Assembly (NCBI RefSeq): GCF_014898055.3
Contig: NW_023601433.1
Span: forward strand, 82,903,106-82,967,105
Source of the DNA: Talpa occidentalis
Taxonomy: Eukaryota; Chordata; Mammalia; Eulipotyphla; Talpidae
Length of the DNA stretch: 64,000 bases
Direction: 5' to 3'
Part shown: in pieces, positions 33,804 to 46,178 of the stretch
Layout: each line of letters opens with the position of its first letter
How positions within the stretch are numbered: position 1 is the stretch's first letter
The notes under the pieces: generated by a model
The model's input: only the letters and a program-made list of their open reading frames with translations
Told to the model about the DNA's origin: nothing
Database searches by the model: none
Position numbers and translations under genes: made by a program

Positions 33804-34068
33804 GGACCTCCCTGGTGGTGCAGAGGTTAAAGTCTCAGCACTATCAAGCTATTGGCAGCCACTGCAGCACGAGTTCGATCCCTAGCCAGGGAGCTGACCC
33901 ACATGGCACAGCACACTTCTTGCCTGCCGCTCCCCTCAGCAGTGTATTTCAGTAGATCTGCCTGTTCTGCTCCCCACTCTGTCTCTGGTGAATCCTCTCA
34001 CCCCCCACACCTCTGGCCTACACCCCAGTTCTTGTATGCATAAATAAATAAAAATAAATCTTTAAAAA
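33804..34068 (+). repeat. tRNA-derived SINE, older subfamily
   Basis: Head GGACCTCCCTGGTGGTGCAG, TTAAAGTCTCAGCACTATCA, B-box GAGTTCGATCCCTAGCC, full body and an (AAAT)n/poly(A) tail. No clean target-site duplication found. Confidence 0.93.
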
Positions 34069-34329
34069 AGGAGGGGGGTTGTTGAGGGTGAACAGGTAGA
34101 ACACACACAGGACTTTTAGGGCAGTGAAATGCCTCTGTATAATAGGTGATAGGCATATGCATTCTACAAGAGCCAGAACCTACGGAAGGTCCAACACCAA
34201 GACCAAGACCAGAAGGTCTTATTTTAGAAGTAAGCTGTGGACTTTGAGTGATAGTGATGTGTCTACATAGGTTCATCGATTGCAAAATCTACTGCAGCGA
34301 GAGATGACAGTAGAGAAGGCTGTGCATGG

Positions 34330-34425
34330 GGAAGGCGTGGCAGGGAGTACGTGGGCAGTGTCTATACTTCCAATTTTACTGTGCACCTGAAATGTCTCTG
34401 AAAATTAAAGTTTACTGATTTTTTA
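34330..34425 (+). mobile_element. Old LINE-1 3'UTR end
   Basis: TTTTACTGTGCACCTGAAAT, then GTCTCTGAAAATTAAAGTTT match the terminal bases of old L1 3'UTRs. The left boundary is not visible. Confidence 0.55.
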
Positions 34426-34429
34426 AAGG

Positions 34430-36760
34430 GGAGGTTGAAATTGAGCAGGCAGACTCGGAGTAAGCAAGCTACATGCTCATTCATTCATCAGACATTTACT
34501 CATTGGAAACCTGTCTGTTAGGGTTTGAATGTATATAAGTAAGCCAGCGGGGGGTTCAGGGCAGGCAGAGGCTCACACATGTGCAAATAAATAGGTGGGT
34601 TAATTTCAGAGAGTGGCAAGTGCTGTGCGGAAGATACTAGGGCTATGGGGCAGAAAGTGTGACCAAGTCGGGTGCTAGGGTTGCCAAGGAGGTGACAGTG
34701 TGACATTGAAGAGAGGAAATTGGAGCTGAGATCTAAGTGATAAAAGAAGCTTTGCAAGAGGCTGGAAGAGGGTTTCAGACAGTGGGGAGAACAGATACAA
34801 ACATCCTAGAATAACCCAGAACAAGTTTGGCAGGTCCAAAGGCCATGTGGGATGAGGAGAGGGGAGTCCTCATTTCTGAGTCAGCAGCTGGTAGCAGCCA
34901 TCTTGTTCCCATGGCAACCCCAACAGAGCAACCTGGGTACCTTGACAGGTGTAAGGTAGCAAGAGCTGCATCTGGGAGGATGGATGGGGTTTCATTGTGA
35001 GAACCCTAAAGTCAGTCAGTAACTCTGTTTCCAATCTAGGACACAGTGGTTTTCCATATGGGCAAAAGGTCCAAATTAACACCTATTGTTGCAGAAATGC
35101 CACTTGCCACTTGCTCCATTTTAAAATCTGTAATGACAAAAACGTAAAGCTCTATCCCAAGAACTGGGCATGATAGGTTTTCCCCACCATCCAAAAGTAG
35201 CATGTTCCTGTGACCCAAAATGACATAAAGGAAGTGATTACAAAGAAGTGTTGATTTATATAGAAAAAAAAATTGAGCATTCTACAATCAAAAATAGACT
35301 GCTGAAAAATTCCAAATAACACATAAAATCTCAAATAGCGCTGCCCTATAGTAAAAACAGGAATGAGATGATAACTACATGGCCTGTATGAAGTGGTTCA
35401 GAGGAAGGAACTTGGTGCCTCTAGAGCCAACGCTGCAAAACCAATGCTATTTGCACTTTTTACCTTTTGCCATAAAAGCAAAAATCCTCTTTGGGTTTCT
35501 TTCAGTTAGCAAAAACAGGTGCAAACATATATCTTTCATAAAAGCAAAGGAGTGCAATGTGAACTTTCGAAAACTGGGGGATACCTGTATTTGAGAGCGC
35601 CCTCTTAGGAAGCGTGGTGTGGCAATTTAGTTTTCCCAGCAAGAAAATGATGTCGGGATCCTAAGGTTGTTCATTTGTTCACACGGGAAAAGTAAGGTGG
35701 GAAGCTTGATGAAATGCCTTGTTAAAAGTAAAACTCACTTAAAAGTAAATTCCTCGTGGACCCAGACTAGCAGGCAAAGTGTGGAAATGAAAATGTTTTT
35801 GTCTTTGAGTGTTCAGATTACCAATGACTATTTTTCTTTCCTTTTTCAAAATATATTTTAATATTATCATACCATCTCTCTAATTTAAAAGGGACTCAAA
35901 ATTTTAAACTCAACTCCAGCAAATCTCAGAGAAGAAATTGCAGCAAGGGGACCATTTCACAGCTTGCCTTAATTTTGTTTCATTCTTCTATACCCGAAGG
36001 AGGTTGTCCATCTTTACCTGGCTACAGAATTGAATAGGTGTGAAATCCAAGTTGATAGCAATACATCACTCCCTATTGAACTTCAAAGCTGAGGCCAAAC
36101 TGCCTATAAAAATAGTTTTCATACCAAGCCCTAATCTCTTTCATACATTTTTGCCTGTTTTTTTTTTTTTTTTAAGTTTTACCATCCCCTGAGTAAGTAC
36201 AAGGTGATAGCTATGAATAGCATGCCCTCTACCACCCCCCATCAAAAAAAAAATTGCCAGAGTCCCCAAAGTGTTAGTTTTGGCTCATCGTAAGGCCAAG
36301 TCTGAATCTCATCAGATCATTTTATTAGCACTAACAATGAATAAAAATTCACCCTGAATAAAAAGCATGAGAGGAACTTCTCACCATAAATGTGTGAACA
36401 AGTACTTCTCAACTACCTACTAAGAGCAAATCATCAAACTGTATTATAATGAATTGTTTCAATTTCCACTGCCTTGGGTCTTAAAATTGTGCAAAAAACG
36501 TTCTAGAAGAGCCTGGTGGAATTAAGAGCTTGATTGCAAAGCTCTTTTTTTTTTTTGTAAATGGTCATTTCTGAGGATAGAGGGATCCAGTTACTACCAA
36601 CTCCTTGACATTACTAGTTTTTATGGTTAGCTAGAATAAATCACAAAATACAAGCTTCCTGAAACTAAAAGGACATTTTTAGCAGAGGAGGAAGTCAAGA
36701 TTTCCACATGCAAATGTAAAGACAAGTTGTAAATATTAATAACAATGTTAATGTGTGTGT
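34430..36760. other. Unique, AT-rich non-coding sequence
   Basis: No clear repeat or gene recognised. T-run of 17 near 36159-36175. The AT-rich stretch 35860-36480 has no long frame on either strand. Confidence 0.35.
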
Positions 36761-36764
36761 CTGC

Positions 36765-37225
36765 TCACAATGTGCTGAGCACTTCTGTATTCTAAGCAGT
36801 TCTGTGTTAATTGATCTAATTCTTATGACAACCCTTGAGGAAGACACCATCACCTTCAAACAACTCAGGAAACTGAGGCACAGAGAGAGTAAGGAACCTC
36901 CCCAACATTATACAGCTATCAAATAGAGGAGGTAGGGCCTCCCGGGTGGCTTAAGGGTTAATTCTCAGCACTATCACCACTACAGCCTGAGTTCAATCCC
37001 CGGCCAGGGAGCTGACCCACATATGGTGCAGCAGATGTCTCCTGTCTCGCCCGCTGCTGCTCCCCTCAGCAGTATATTTCAATAGATATGCCTGTTCTGC
37101 TCCCCAATCTGTCTCTGATGAATCCTGCTACCCCCCACACCTCTGACCTACACTCCATTTCTTCTATTAAAAAGATAAGAAAAGAAGAAGTAGACATCAA
37201 ATCCATGCAATCTGGCTCTTATCTA
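36765..37225 (-). repeat. MIR SINE interrupted by a younger SINE
   Basis: Left part: AATTCTTATGACAACCCTTG, then CAGGAAACTGAGGCACAGAG. Right part, after the SINE: GACATCAAATCCATGCAATC and TGGCTCTTATC. The MIR is in reverse orientation. Confidence 0.8.
36935..37180 (+). repeat. tRNA-derived SINE nested in MIR
   Basis: Head GGGCCTCCCGGGTGGCTTAA, B-box GAGTTCAATCCCCGGCC, full body and an A-rich tail. Degraded target-site duplication ATAGAGGAGGTA / AAAGAAGAAGTA (36923-36934 and 37181-37192). Confidence 0.9.
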
Positions 37226-38315
37226 ATGATAATTTTTCATTTCCAAGAACCATTATTATTATTGACTTGGCTACTGCTCGTATGACTATTGATACTTTAT
37301 AGCTGTTGTTTGTGTCACGGTTTATGTTCACTGGATGTGACAGAGATGAGCTGAACAGGAATCATGTCTTCATTTCACCAGTGAAAAGAATGACACCCAA
37401 AAAGGTTAAATGAAGTCATATTCTTAGTCATGACTTGGAAGCTCGTGTTCATCACCCTTAATCCATCTCAACGTCATGAGACTTGGGCATGTGGTCAATT
37501 TTATAATGAAATTATAAAAAAATAAATCTCCGTTTTCCTGGTTGAATGTGTAGAAAAGATATGGGAAGGTGCAAAATAAATTACACTGACTTCAAACTAA
37601 GGAAAGGAGGGAGCAGAAAAAGGATGTTTGCCCCCAGGGGCATCATTCCCGGATGAGATCCAAAATGGTGGCTGTTTTTAACAAGTAGAGAGGTGGCACA
37701 CTTTCCCTTTAACTGGTCAGTTGCAAAGGGTCAGGAGAAAAGGGCTGAGAGAGGGTTTGCAGACAGCCTTTATGGAGTGAGTAATTACTGTGTGGAGTGG
37801 GCAACTCCCCCAGGAAGCAGAGAAAGTTGTAACCCTGAGCATATTTGAGGAAGAGGGAGACAGGCACTTATAGGAAATAAATGATGTGTTCCTGGGGCAC
37901 GAGACAGGCTTATATGAATTGCAGAAACCACTGCTTTCTGCAAACACTGCTCCAAAACGGTGGGTAAGGGCTGCAACCAAAATGGCTGGATAAGAGACAG
38001 GCTGTTGTAGACATCCCCTTGGTTTTGAGTCTGTTTCAATTCCCCTGAAAGCAGCGGTGGAGAGATGAGCGCAGAGCATTTGATGGCGGACACACTCCCT
38101 TCTCAGTCTGCCCTGCGTATTTCTCCAGCATCCTTATCCATGATTTCTGCAGCAATTCAGGTCTGCTGCTAGTTCCCCTCATGTACCATTTCTTTCTAGT
38201 TTCTTCCCCTTTTTACCCTCTCCCCACCTCACCTCCACCAGGTATGACTCCTTTCTGTGACCAGTGAAGTCTAATTACTCAAAGAGTGCTTGAATTGTCA
38301 CCACCTAAACCAAAC
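37226..38315. other. Unique non-coding sequence
   Basis: No repeat or gene recognised. Minus-strand frames of 102 and 120 codons overlap each other in different phases at 37717-38093; neither resembles a known protein. Confidence 0.3.
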
Positions 38316-38319
38316 AAAT

Positions 38320-38345
38320 GAACAAAACAAAACAAAACAAAAAAC
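38320..38345. repeat. (AAAAC)n microsatellite
   Basis: About four to five AAAAC units ending in AAAAAACCC. Confidence 0.9.
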
Positions 38346-38399
38346 CCTTCCCCTACCTCCTACAACAAAGTAGAGTAGAATCCCCTCCCACCCAGCACC

Positions 38400-38480
38400 T
38401 TCAAGTATTTGCACGGTCATATGACATCTGCTTGTTAGTCTGTCTCCCCCACTAGACTGAAAAAGGAGGGGAGGCAGTTA
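38400..38480 (+). repeat. Possible L2 LINE fragment
   Basis: TGTTAGTCTGTCTCCCCCAC and TAGACTGAAAAAGGAGGGGA recall the L2 3' region. Short and diverged. Confidence 0.35.
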
Positions 38481-38484
38481 AGAG

Positions 38485-38695
38485 CCCCATGCAGTTAAGA
38501 GCAGACTGTGGTTAGGCCACCCAAGGGCCTGAACAAGTTCCTGAAGTCCTCATCTGAAACCGTGATTCCCTCATCCATAAAGTGGAGATAATAATAGTGC
38601 TTGACTTCTGTGATTGTTGCTAAAATCAAATGAGATTGTGTATTTGAGCAAAGCATTTAGCACAATGCCAAGCTGCAGTTATTATCAATCTATCT
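38485..38695 (+). repeat. MIR SINE
   Basis: CAGTTAAGAGCAGACTG, then CCGTGATTCCCTCATCCAT, TGGAGATAATAATAGTGCTT and GCATTTAGCACAATGCC. Confidence 0.85.
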
Positions 38696-38894
38696 TTAAC
38701 TCCCATGTCTAGCACTATGCAAAGCCACCAGGAAATACTTAATATTAAACAAATATTAAGACTTACACAAATAAGCATAAATGGTACTTGTAAATATTAC
38801 ATAGAACTTTAATACTTAATATGCTAAGTATAATTATTTTGGCCATTAATTTTAGCAGAAAATCTTTTGGTGCAAATGAAAACTTACATAAAAA

Positions 38895-39095
38895 CAGTAG
38901 AGAGAATTGTTTTTGAGAGCATCGATTCTGGAGCTAGAGTACCTGGGTTCGATTCTTGATTCTGCTGCTTATTAGTATGTAAGTTTGGGAAAGAATTTTA
39001 ATCTCTGAATGCCTCAGTTTTCTCATTCTGTAAAATGGGGACAATGATAACGCTTACCGCAAGGGTTGTGATGAGGAATAAATGCGTGTCGTGAG
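38895..39095 (+). repeat. MIR SINE
   Basis: ATCGATTCTGGAGCTAGAGT, ACCTGGGTTCGATTC (B-box), then GCCTCAGTTTTCTCATTC and TGTAAAATGGGGACAATGA. One of the best-preserved MIRs in the window. Confidence 0.92.
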
Positions 39096-39419
39096 GAATA
39101 AATTTATGGCACAATCTTACGGGAGTGCATTTCACATAAGAAGTATGTACCATATGACTGACCATTGACTATTAGTAGGATCCCAATATAGAAAAGAGAT
39201 AAAGAAAAGGAAAGAAGGGAATCCAAAGCTCTCTCCCAGCATCTTCCACAACAATTTCCTAAAAAACTCCTACAGATAAAGCTGTTCTGAAAAAGTAACT
39301 TTCTGTGAAGGGGTATTTTTAAATTATTCATGCTCACCCAAGGCTTCCCATTGCTTATCTATCCTGACCCTGCTTCAGTAAGACAGACAACCAAGCTTGC
39401 AGAAGGAGAAACTTCTATT

Positions 39420-39915
39420 CCAGTTATCCTGCTGTATAAAAATCTTTAAAATGACAACAGTCATTATTTTGCTCAAAAAATCTGCAATACAGGACTGAGC
39501 AGAAATGTCTTGTCTGTCATGTGAAGCATCAGTCAGATGGAAGAGCTCAGAACAGAGAATTCACTGACTATAGACTCATACCCATGCACAGCTGCCATGT
39601 CAGCCTGGGGCCTTGGTTCCTTCTTGCTACTGACCTCTCCAGCGCTGCTTGAGCTTCCTCACAGCATGGCTGCTGGTTCCAAGCACAAGCGTGTTCCCCT
39701 CTGTACAGAAGCTGGGGACCAGGGGAAACAATAAGATTCTTGTGAACTACACTTGCAAGTTACAAAATAGCACCTATCACACTCCATGGGTCAAGCAAGT
39801 GTCTAAAGTCAGGCCAGGCTCATGCAGAGGGGAATTCAATGCCACTTGTAAGAGTGGAAAGAGCAAAGAATTTGAGGCAATTATTCATCTACCACATCTT
39901 CTCCAGGTGACCTGA
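39420..39915 (+). mobile_element. Ancient interspersed repeat, family not named
   Basis: TATCCTGCTGTATAAAAATC, then CTTGTCTGTCATGTGAAGCA, TTGAGCTTCCTCACAGCATG and CAAGTGTCTAAAGTCAGGCC. It resembles the general plan of the repeat at 10905 but is not close. Class uncertain. Confidence 0.45.
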
Positions 39916-40329
39916 TGAAGCTAGAGACCTATGAGCCCTTAAAGTCCATGGACAGCTTCCACTGCACTTCTGCTAAGACTCTCTGCTTTTGATGAGGTCT
40001 CTCTGGAAACTTCTACAACAGCTCCTTCTTAGTTACCTTGCCCCATTTTGTGCAAGCAGTAATCTAGTTGTTTCTCAAATTAAAATAAAGGGAATTACAG
40101 TAAACAGAAATAGAGGAAAGATTATCATTGGATATAAGAAATAGTAAATATCCCCAGTGACAACACAGGGCCATTCATATAGTAAATTCTAGGAATATTT
40201 TTGTAGATGCTGATTACAAAGAAGTTAAAGAGTATTTTCTTGGCCCTTGGGAAATTTACAATCCAATGAAAAACACAATGTCCATGGACTGAAAGGCTAT
40301 GAAAGATGGGGCGTTGCTGGGGAAGAGGG

Positions 40330-40505
40330 ATGTGCTATGAGTCTGAGAGCCTGGATTGGAAACCTGGCTCCTCCCTGAGTAGCTGTGAAATCTCGAGGAA
40401 TTGACTTAACCGCTCTGAACTGCAGTTCCTCCATGAAAAGCTTCAGTTAACATGAAATCAAACCATGCACAGCAACATGCCTACTTAGCACAGCACCTTA
40501 CTTAA
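40330..40505 (+). repeat. MIR SINE fragment
   Basis: AGAGCCTGGATTGGAAACCT, then GACTTAACCGCTCTGAACTG and CAGTTCCTCCATGAAAAG. Confidence 0.75.
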
Positions 40506-40944
40506 AGGAGAGGCCAAAAGCATGCCTTTACTGTTGTTAATCATTTAGAATTAATAAAGCCCCACAGGAGGTTGGCACACAGCCAGGAGCATTAGAACAC
40601 CAAAACGGGCTTTGGTAAAAGACGATGATATTTCCATCCTTGGAAAATTCCAGGAAAAAAAAAAAAAAACAGAAAATATCCAGGCTGGGTAGCTTGAAGG
40701 CCAGTGGATTCATGGAAGCTCACGTAACTACTGAAAACGAAGTGTTGCCAGAGCCCAGCTTACAAATCCCTGGATTAAACTGTCATCCTATGAAAGATAA
40801 AGCATGGACCCTGGGGCCTCCCCCCTCTCCCAGACTAGATTAGGTACCCCGTTTTATACCACATAGCTGCTGCCTTCCTTGTAACTTCTAGCAGGCTATG
40901 ATTAAATTATAATTTGTGAAATGACTTATTTAATATACCGCACA

Positions 40945-41070
40945 CAGGAGGCTGAGAGTTCCCCATGAAGGCAGAGGCCAAGCTTGTCTGGTTCCCCATC
41001 AGCTCCCCAACATCTCTCCCATGGCCACATAGCATGCCCTCAATCCGTATTTGTTGAATTAATTAAATGA
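40945..41070 (+). repeat. L2 LINE 3' end
   Basis: CCCCATGAAGGCAGAGGCCA, then CATAGCATGCCCTCAATCCG and TATTTGTTGAATTAATT. Confidence 0.75.
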
Positions 41071-41600
41071 TCACTTGATGGTGCTTCCAGCTGTGGATTT
41101 CTGGGTTCCCACCCCAACCATCTGACCAGAATTAAGAACATGAACTTGATCCCAGGCAGAGGTTTCCAGACAGCATAACATGTAGGCGAAAACCCCACGG
41201 AGCTCTGCTGCTGCTGTCCTTCCTGGTCCCCGGGAGGCCACGTGTTTTGCACATGGCACCCCATTGACGTCACTGGGAATTTCACGGATGGAACAAACGA
41301 AGAGGCGGCAGTGGACGCCTGCAGCATGAAGCTGTCAAGAAGAGGTGCTTTGCAACCAGGAGACCAGAGTGTGTCCCTGCCCAGGAAGCGGCCAGGGGCT
41401 GGCCCACGGTGTGGTCACTGCTGTCCAGGGCGCACACAGAGTCCAGGCTGGCTCTGCCCACTGGGGCCCATGACCCTGGAAGCCTCAGAGGGTCCCGTCC
41501 CGGCAGCAGGGCCCTGCTTTCCAGCCCGCAGCCCCCTCCCCAGCCTGGCCCTGCCCTGCCCTCCACTTCCCTCCCTCCCACCCGCCCCAGACAAAAACAA
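41071..41600. other. GC-rich unique non-coding sequence
   Basis: C-rich sequence with frames open on several phases of both strands at once (41240-41700), as expected from composition. No domain, signal peptide or splice structure recognised. CpG density looks moderate and I do not call a CpG island. Confidence 0.35.
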
Positions 41601-42110
41601 AAGACCAGTTACAAGTTATTAGCTCCGTCTCGCATATCCCGTGGAGTGAGACAACAGCCAACCCCACTTCGACTTAAAATGTTTAACAGATTTGCCCACA
41701 TCTAATTTCTGTCACTGTGTTTACAGTACAAGGAACCCAGAGAAAAAAGCCGTGGAGAAAAGTACTAGGGTTGGGATTGGGGGGGGGGGGGGGGGGGCAG
41801 CGGAGGGGGCACAAAATAAATGCCAAGCTCCTTCAAAGGGCGACATTCCTCCTTGCGGTTTGCAAACGCTTCCTCTTTCCCCAGCCGTCCTGTAATCACG
41901 CTCCAGCGTTCACCGGGGCAGTGTTTACATCCAACGCCATTACCGGCAGGGGAGACAGGCGAAATTAAGGCCTCTGGTCTCTGTTCTCTGAGGCCCCATT
42001 ATCTTTTCCCTCCCCTTTACCCCCTTTCATCAAACGCCTCCAATATATGAAGGGGTAAAAGCCTTTAATGGGATTTTGAAGATCTTAAAAGCCAGGCGGT
42101 TTGTTTAAAA
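41600..42110. promoter_or_regulatory. Candidate distal regulatory element
   Basis: Unique block flanking a G-run, with two forkhead-type TGTTTAC sites (41718-41724 and 41922-41928) and AT-rich tracts such as AAGCCTTTAATGGGATTTTG near 42059-42078. Motif clustering only; conservation is not testable here. Confidence 0.3.
41779..41797. repeat. Poly(G) run of 19
   Basis: Nineteen consecutive G on the plus strand, preceded by GGGTTGGGATT. The whole tract could fold as a G-quadruplex and is prone to sequencing and assembly length error. Confidence 0.95.
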
Positions 42111-43595
42111 AGGAAAAAGACCAAGAGTAAAGCGGAGCCTGCATCCCGGGTCCACTTCTCGAAAAAGGGAGCAAACTTTCTTCTATTTTTTCCCGTCTGC
42201 CAAATCAAGTGTTGGGGTTGAGGTTTGTCTTGGATGGACGAGCAGACCACACAGAGCTGCCAGCGGACAGCCCCCCCCCCGCCCCCTTTCCAGCGATACT
42301 AAGAATTCCCATCCACAGCTCGCCCCGGGCCTGGCACCTTCCCGCCGGCTCTGTCTTGGAGCTGCTTCCAAGGCCCAAACTGGCACCGACATCCCGGCCG
42401 TGATCAGCCAAGGCTAACGGTGGTCGAGGAAATAAGAGAGGGGAGACAGCAGTCCAGGTCAGAGGAAACGTCGCCTGTTGGCAAATTCAAGGGAGTGGGT
42501 TTGGTTTCTTCATCCCCCAGGGCTGGGAAAACCCCAGGCACACAAGGCCACAGGCTTTGGTTAGGAGAAAGACTGGGTTTTCCAAAGGCAAGGCTCTGGT
42601 TGTTCTCTTTCCATGTCACGGGGCCAATGTAACACTGCTGAATTGGCGTTGGGTGGTTTGGGGGTTGGTGGGCCCATCATTCTTGGGGAGTCGTGCTGGG
42701 TGGAAGAGCGATCTACTAGCTGTTCTTCATGTGAGACATGTGTTGCGTTGCGTGGTGCTAAAAACATGGCCAGCTTTGCATGCAGCCGCAAAGCGGAATA
42801 GCGGTGTGTAAGCTTGTATTGTCACAGCGTTATTTCTATGCCTGATGCCCGAGCCGTGGTATTACTTCAGGAGACAGAGTGGGGTGCAATGTTGTGTTTC
42901 TCTAGGGGTGTCGTTGAGTCAGACTGCCATGTACCATCGGAGCAGGGAAATTCGGGCAGTGAGACCATCAAGTCTGGGATTTGTTCACCAAGGGAACTGA
43001 CTCCCCAAATAACAGAACCCAGCCTCCTCCCGCCACTGCCACGTGGCCCCTCCACACAGAAGCCGGGGGCTTTCAGGAGACATGAGACAGAACTATGTCT
43101 CCTGAAATCCCAAGGGAGACTTTGAGGTCATCAAAGCACAATTACCCAAATTGACGATTGGCCGGACACCAAGTCCAAATCCCTGGATTCTCCTGCAAAG
43201 TGCAATAGGGTCTTTAATTACCACATTCCCTGGTTTCCCTCATTGCAACAGCCTCCCCTCTGACTACACAGAGCTTCCAGCCAAATCTCAAGTCCTGCCT
43301 CTTCCCTTGTGTGCTTCAAAAACATATTTTAAACTTTCTAGACCTTGAAGCAGAGGCAGTCCAGCCACCAGAGCTAGAGATGACAAAACACCTTCTTTCA
43401 CAAGCACATTGTTCTCTGCACATCGGCAGGCAAAGCTCCTCTGTTGCCCAAAGTAGCTCTCAGCAAAGCACCTTACTCTGCAGGAATCGAATGTTCCAAC
43501 ATAGCTCTTATGATGGAAACAAGGCAGCCCACCTCAGAAGAAGATAGCAACCGACACAAGAGTAGCAGCTGCCATTCCCGGCAAATGCACCACGG
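42111..43595. other. Unique non-coding sequence
   Basis: No repeat or gene recognised. GC-rich to about 42420, then average composition. A C-run of about 10 lies near 42271. Confidence 0.35.
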
Positions 43596-43599
43596 GCCC

Positions 43600-43910
43600 A
43601 TCAAGGGCCTGACACTGCACATGCCTTCGTCTCATCCTCATAACAACACAGAGAGGAAGCACTGTCTGCTTTGGCCAATGGATTCCTTCATCGATTATTC
43701 TCAAAACAGCAACCAAGCTCCAGGCACGGTCCTAAGCACTCAGGACACAGCAGCAAAGAAAGGAGATGAAAATCATTAACCTGCGGTCTCCATTCTAGGG
43801 GATGGGGAAACTGAGTCTCAGAGAAGTGAAGACTGTTGCACGATGCCACAGGGCTATGAACAGGAAAGCCTGGACTCCAGAATTGCCTGGCCCTAAGCCA
43901 CGAACAACTC
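43600..43910 (-). repeat. MIR SINE, reverse, with adjoining old repeat
   Basis: CTCATCCTCATAACAACACA, then AGCTCCAGGCACGGTCCTAA, GGGGATGGGGAAACTGAGTC and TCAGAGAAGTGAAGACTG. The middle part may be a separate ancient element. Confidence 0.65.
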
Positions 43911-44364
43911 TAGCTCCTACTTTTTAAAAAAAGTCACAAATTTGGCTTCCCTGGAGGCATGGACGGGCCGGGGTCTTCTGAGTTTTGTTTTGAGTTTTCG
44001 TATCAGTGACTCTGGAGTGGATGTCTCTTACTCGGTGGTAGCCCATTAGTTGCAAATATAAGCAACAGTGTACAGCCTCTGTAGGCTCCAGTGCTGAGAT
44101 GCTGGTGGAAGGATTTGGGGGTGCAGAAGGAGAGGAGGAACAGAGAGAGGACCACAGCCTGCTTGAGTAGACAGCTGGCCCCTCTCTCAGCTGCCAGGGT
44201 CATTGCCAGCACGTGAGATGGAATAAAGGTAAAATCCTGGCTGACACAGCCTATTCCCAGGCCAGAGAGGGCTGTTGTTCTAGAAAATGTAGTATTTGGT
44301 TTTCAAACGATGGATAGTTGACATAGAAGGTCAGGACTTCCTCTCCCTCCAGTGACTACAGAAG

Positions 44365-44525
44365 GATGGATTCTATAAAGACCAAGTTCTCCAAGCCAGG
44401 GGGACCAGGGTCCAAATCCTCATGACACCTGAACCAATCAGTGTGTGTCTCAGTTTCTTTAAATGGAAATGTTCTTCGTCCCTGAGTGTCACGGCTGTGA
44501 TCGGGATTTTAAGTGAGACTATTTA
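44365..44525 (+). repeat. MIR SINE fragment
   Basis: CCAGGGTCCAAATCCTCATG, then GTGTCTCAGTTTCTTTAAAT and GGAAATGTTCTTCGTCC. Confidence 0.65.
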
Positions 44526-44870
44526 CTGGACGGACTTCGTGTAACATTAAGAGCTACACCAGTATTACATACCCAGCAGCCTGGCAGGGACCAGCCCACA
44601 TTTGGGGAGCCACAAAAGTGCACACCCAGGAACCCCCAGATGAGAATCAGGCCTTCTAAGAGGAGAAGATCTAGTAGGGGAGGGGAAAGAAAATGGAGTC
44701 TGTGTCGATGTATTTTATACATCTCAAGCCCTGTGTTTGGCATGTATATAAAATTTCATTCTAGGTAAACTTGTCATCCCTCCTTTGATGGCTGAAAAAA
44801 AAAAAAAAAACAGATTTTTCAAGAGGTTAAACCAGTATTTCTGTGGTCACCAGACATGAAAATGGAAACA

Positions 44871-45142
44871 GGGTCTCCCTGGTGGTGCAAGGGGTTAAGC
44901 ACCACACTATGAAGAAATCCACAGCCTCTGCAGCACGAGTTCGATTCCAGGCCAGAGAGCTACCCACATGGCGCAGCAGACCTCTCCTGTCTCGCCCGCT
45001 GCTCCCCTCAGCAGTGTATTTCAGTAGATCTGCCTGTTCTGTTCCCCACTCTGTCACCGGTGAATCCTCTCATCCCCCACACCTCTGGCCTACACCTCAG
45101 CTCTTGTATGCATAAATAAATGAATCTTTAAAAAAAAGAAAA
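44871..45142 (+). repeat. tRNA-derived SINE
   Basis: Head GGGTCTCCCTGGTGGTGCAA, GGGGTTAAGCACCACACTA, B-box CGAGTTCGATTCCAGGCC, full body and an (AAAT)n/A-rich tail. Perfect 13-bp target-site duplication GAAAATGGAAACA (44858-44870 and 45143-45155). Confidence 0.96.
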
Positions 45143-45589
45143 GAAAATGGAAACATTGAGACCCAAAATTAGAATGTCTACTCCCAAGATCCCTATTTTC
45201 ACCTCTTTTGCCCAAAGTACTTAAAAGGATTTACATTCAAGACCCTAACCTGTCTTCGGTTCTTGGCTCCTCAAAATAAACAGGCCTCCCTAGGCCTCAG
45301 TCACTTCATTTACAGAAGCCCCTAAGTGGAGTTAGTTGCCTCTGTGTGGGGCTTCCAGGGTTAGGCAGAGGATGAGGTGACCCGCTGCTGGGCCTCCATC
45401 TCCTCCTGCCTCCCAACTCCTCACACAAAGCAGTTCCCCACATGCTGACATGGGGGCTTCCTGCTGTATCTATTGATGTATCTAATCCTTCGAGACAAGG
45501 GACATGAAGCAGTAGAGCTCCAGCTTGAGCTCTTTGATCTCTAGCCTCTGGTTCTTGGGTCCTCTCCTCTATTTAGTGTGAGTTGTCTC

Positions 45590-45705
45590 CAGAACCACAG
45601 ATTCCTGTCTTTGGTGCTCGAAATGCCACCTCCTGCACTTAGTAGCTTCGTGATCTTGGGCAGTTCATCCAACCGGCCCGTCATCTGAATACACGACTCC
45701 ACCCT
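45590..45705 (+). repeat. MIR SINE fragment
   Basis: CTGCACTTAGTAGCTTCGTG followed by ATCTTGGGCAGTTCATCC resembles the MIR core. Confidence 0.6.
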
Positions 45706-45779
45706 CCACTCAGCTGCCCAAGTCAACAGGCGATTTGCACATTGTCCTGTGTGTCTCCCTCTGGACCCAAGTCCCAGCC

Positions 45780-46010
45780 ATGCAGCCTCCTCAGATCCAT
45801 TCACTTCCCTCCATTCTCATAGTCACCAGCTCACCCTACCTTCAACTTTCTCCTGGATTTGGTTTCACAGCTTCCACTCCTGCCCCCTCTCTCCCTTCTC
45901 TTCACAGCAAAGTCTTAAAATTGCAAATCCCTTCCTGTGCCTCCCAACCTCCATCCACCTTTGTTCAGTGGCTTCCTATGGCTACAAATAGGCTAAAATG
46001 GTGAACCAGG
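45780..46010 (+). repeat. L2 LINE fragment
   Basis: CCCAACCTCCATCCACC, then TTGTTCAGTGGCTTCCTATG and GCTACAAATAGGCTAAAATG fit the L2 3' region. The frames here reflect its pyrimidine-rich composition. Confidence 0.55.
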
Positions 46011-46019
46011 TCAACTCTT

Positions 46020-46178
46020 CTCTCTGGATTTCCACCAGCCTTATGATCTTAGCCAGATGGCTCAACTTCTCCATGCTTCAGTTTTGTAATCCATACCTAC
46101 ACCTCAAGATTGTTGCAAAGATTAAATGAGTTAGCGAAAAACTCCGTGGAAAGGTGTCTGGCAAAAAGTGAAGGCTCC
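46020..46178 (+). repeat. MIR SINE fragment
   Basis: TGATCTTAGCCAGATGGCTC, then CTTCTCCATGCTTCAGTTT, GATTGTTGCAAAGATTAAAT and GGTGTCTGGCAAAAAGTG. Confidence 0.8.

Noticed and set aside
41240..41705. Overlapping 98-126-codon frames in GC-rich DNA
   Set aside because: Open in several phases on both strands, which reflects low stop-codon density in C-rich sequence.
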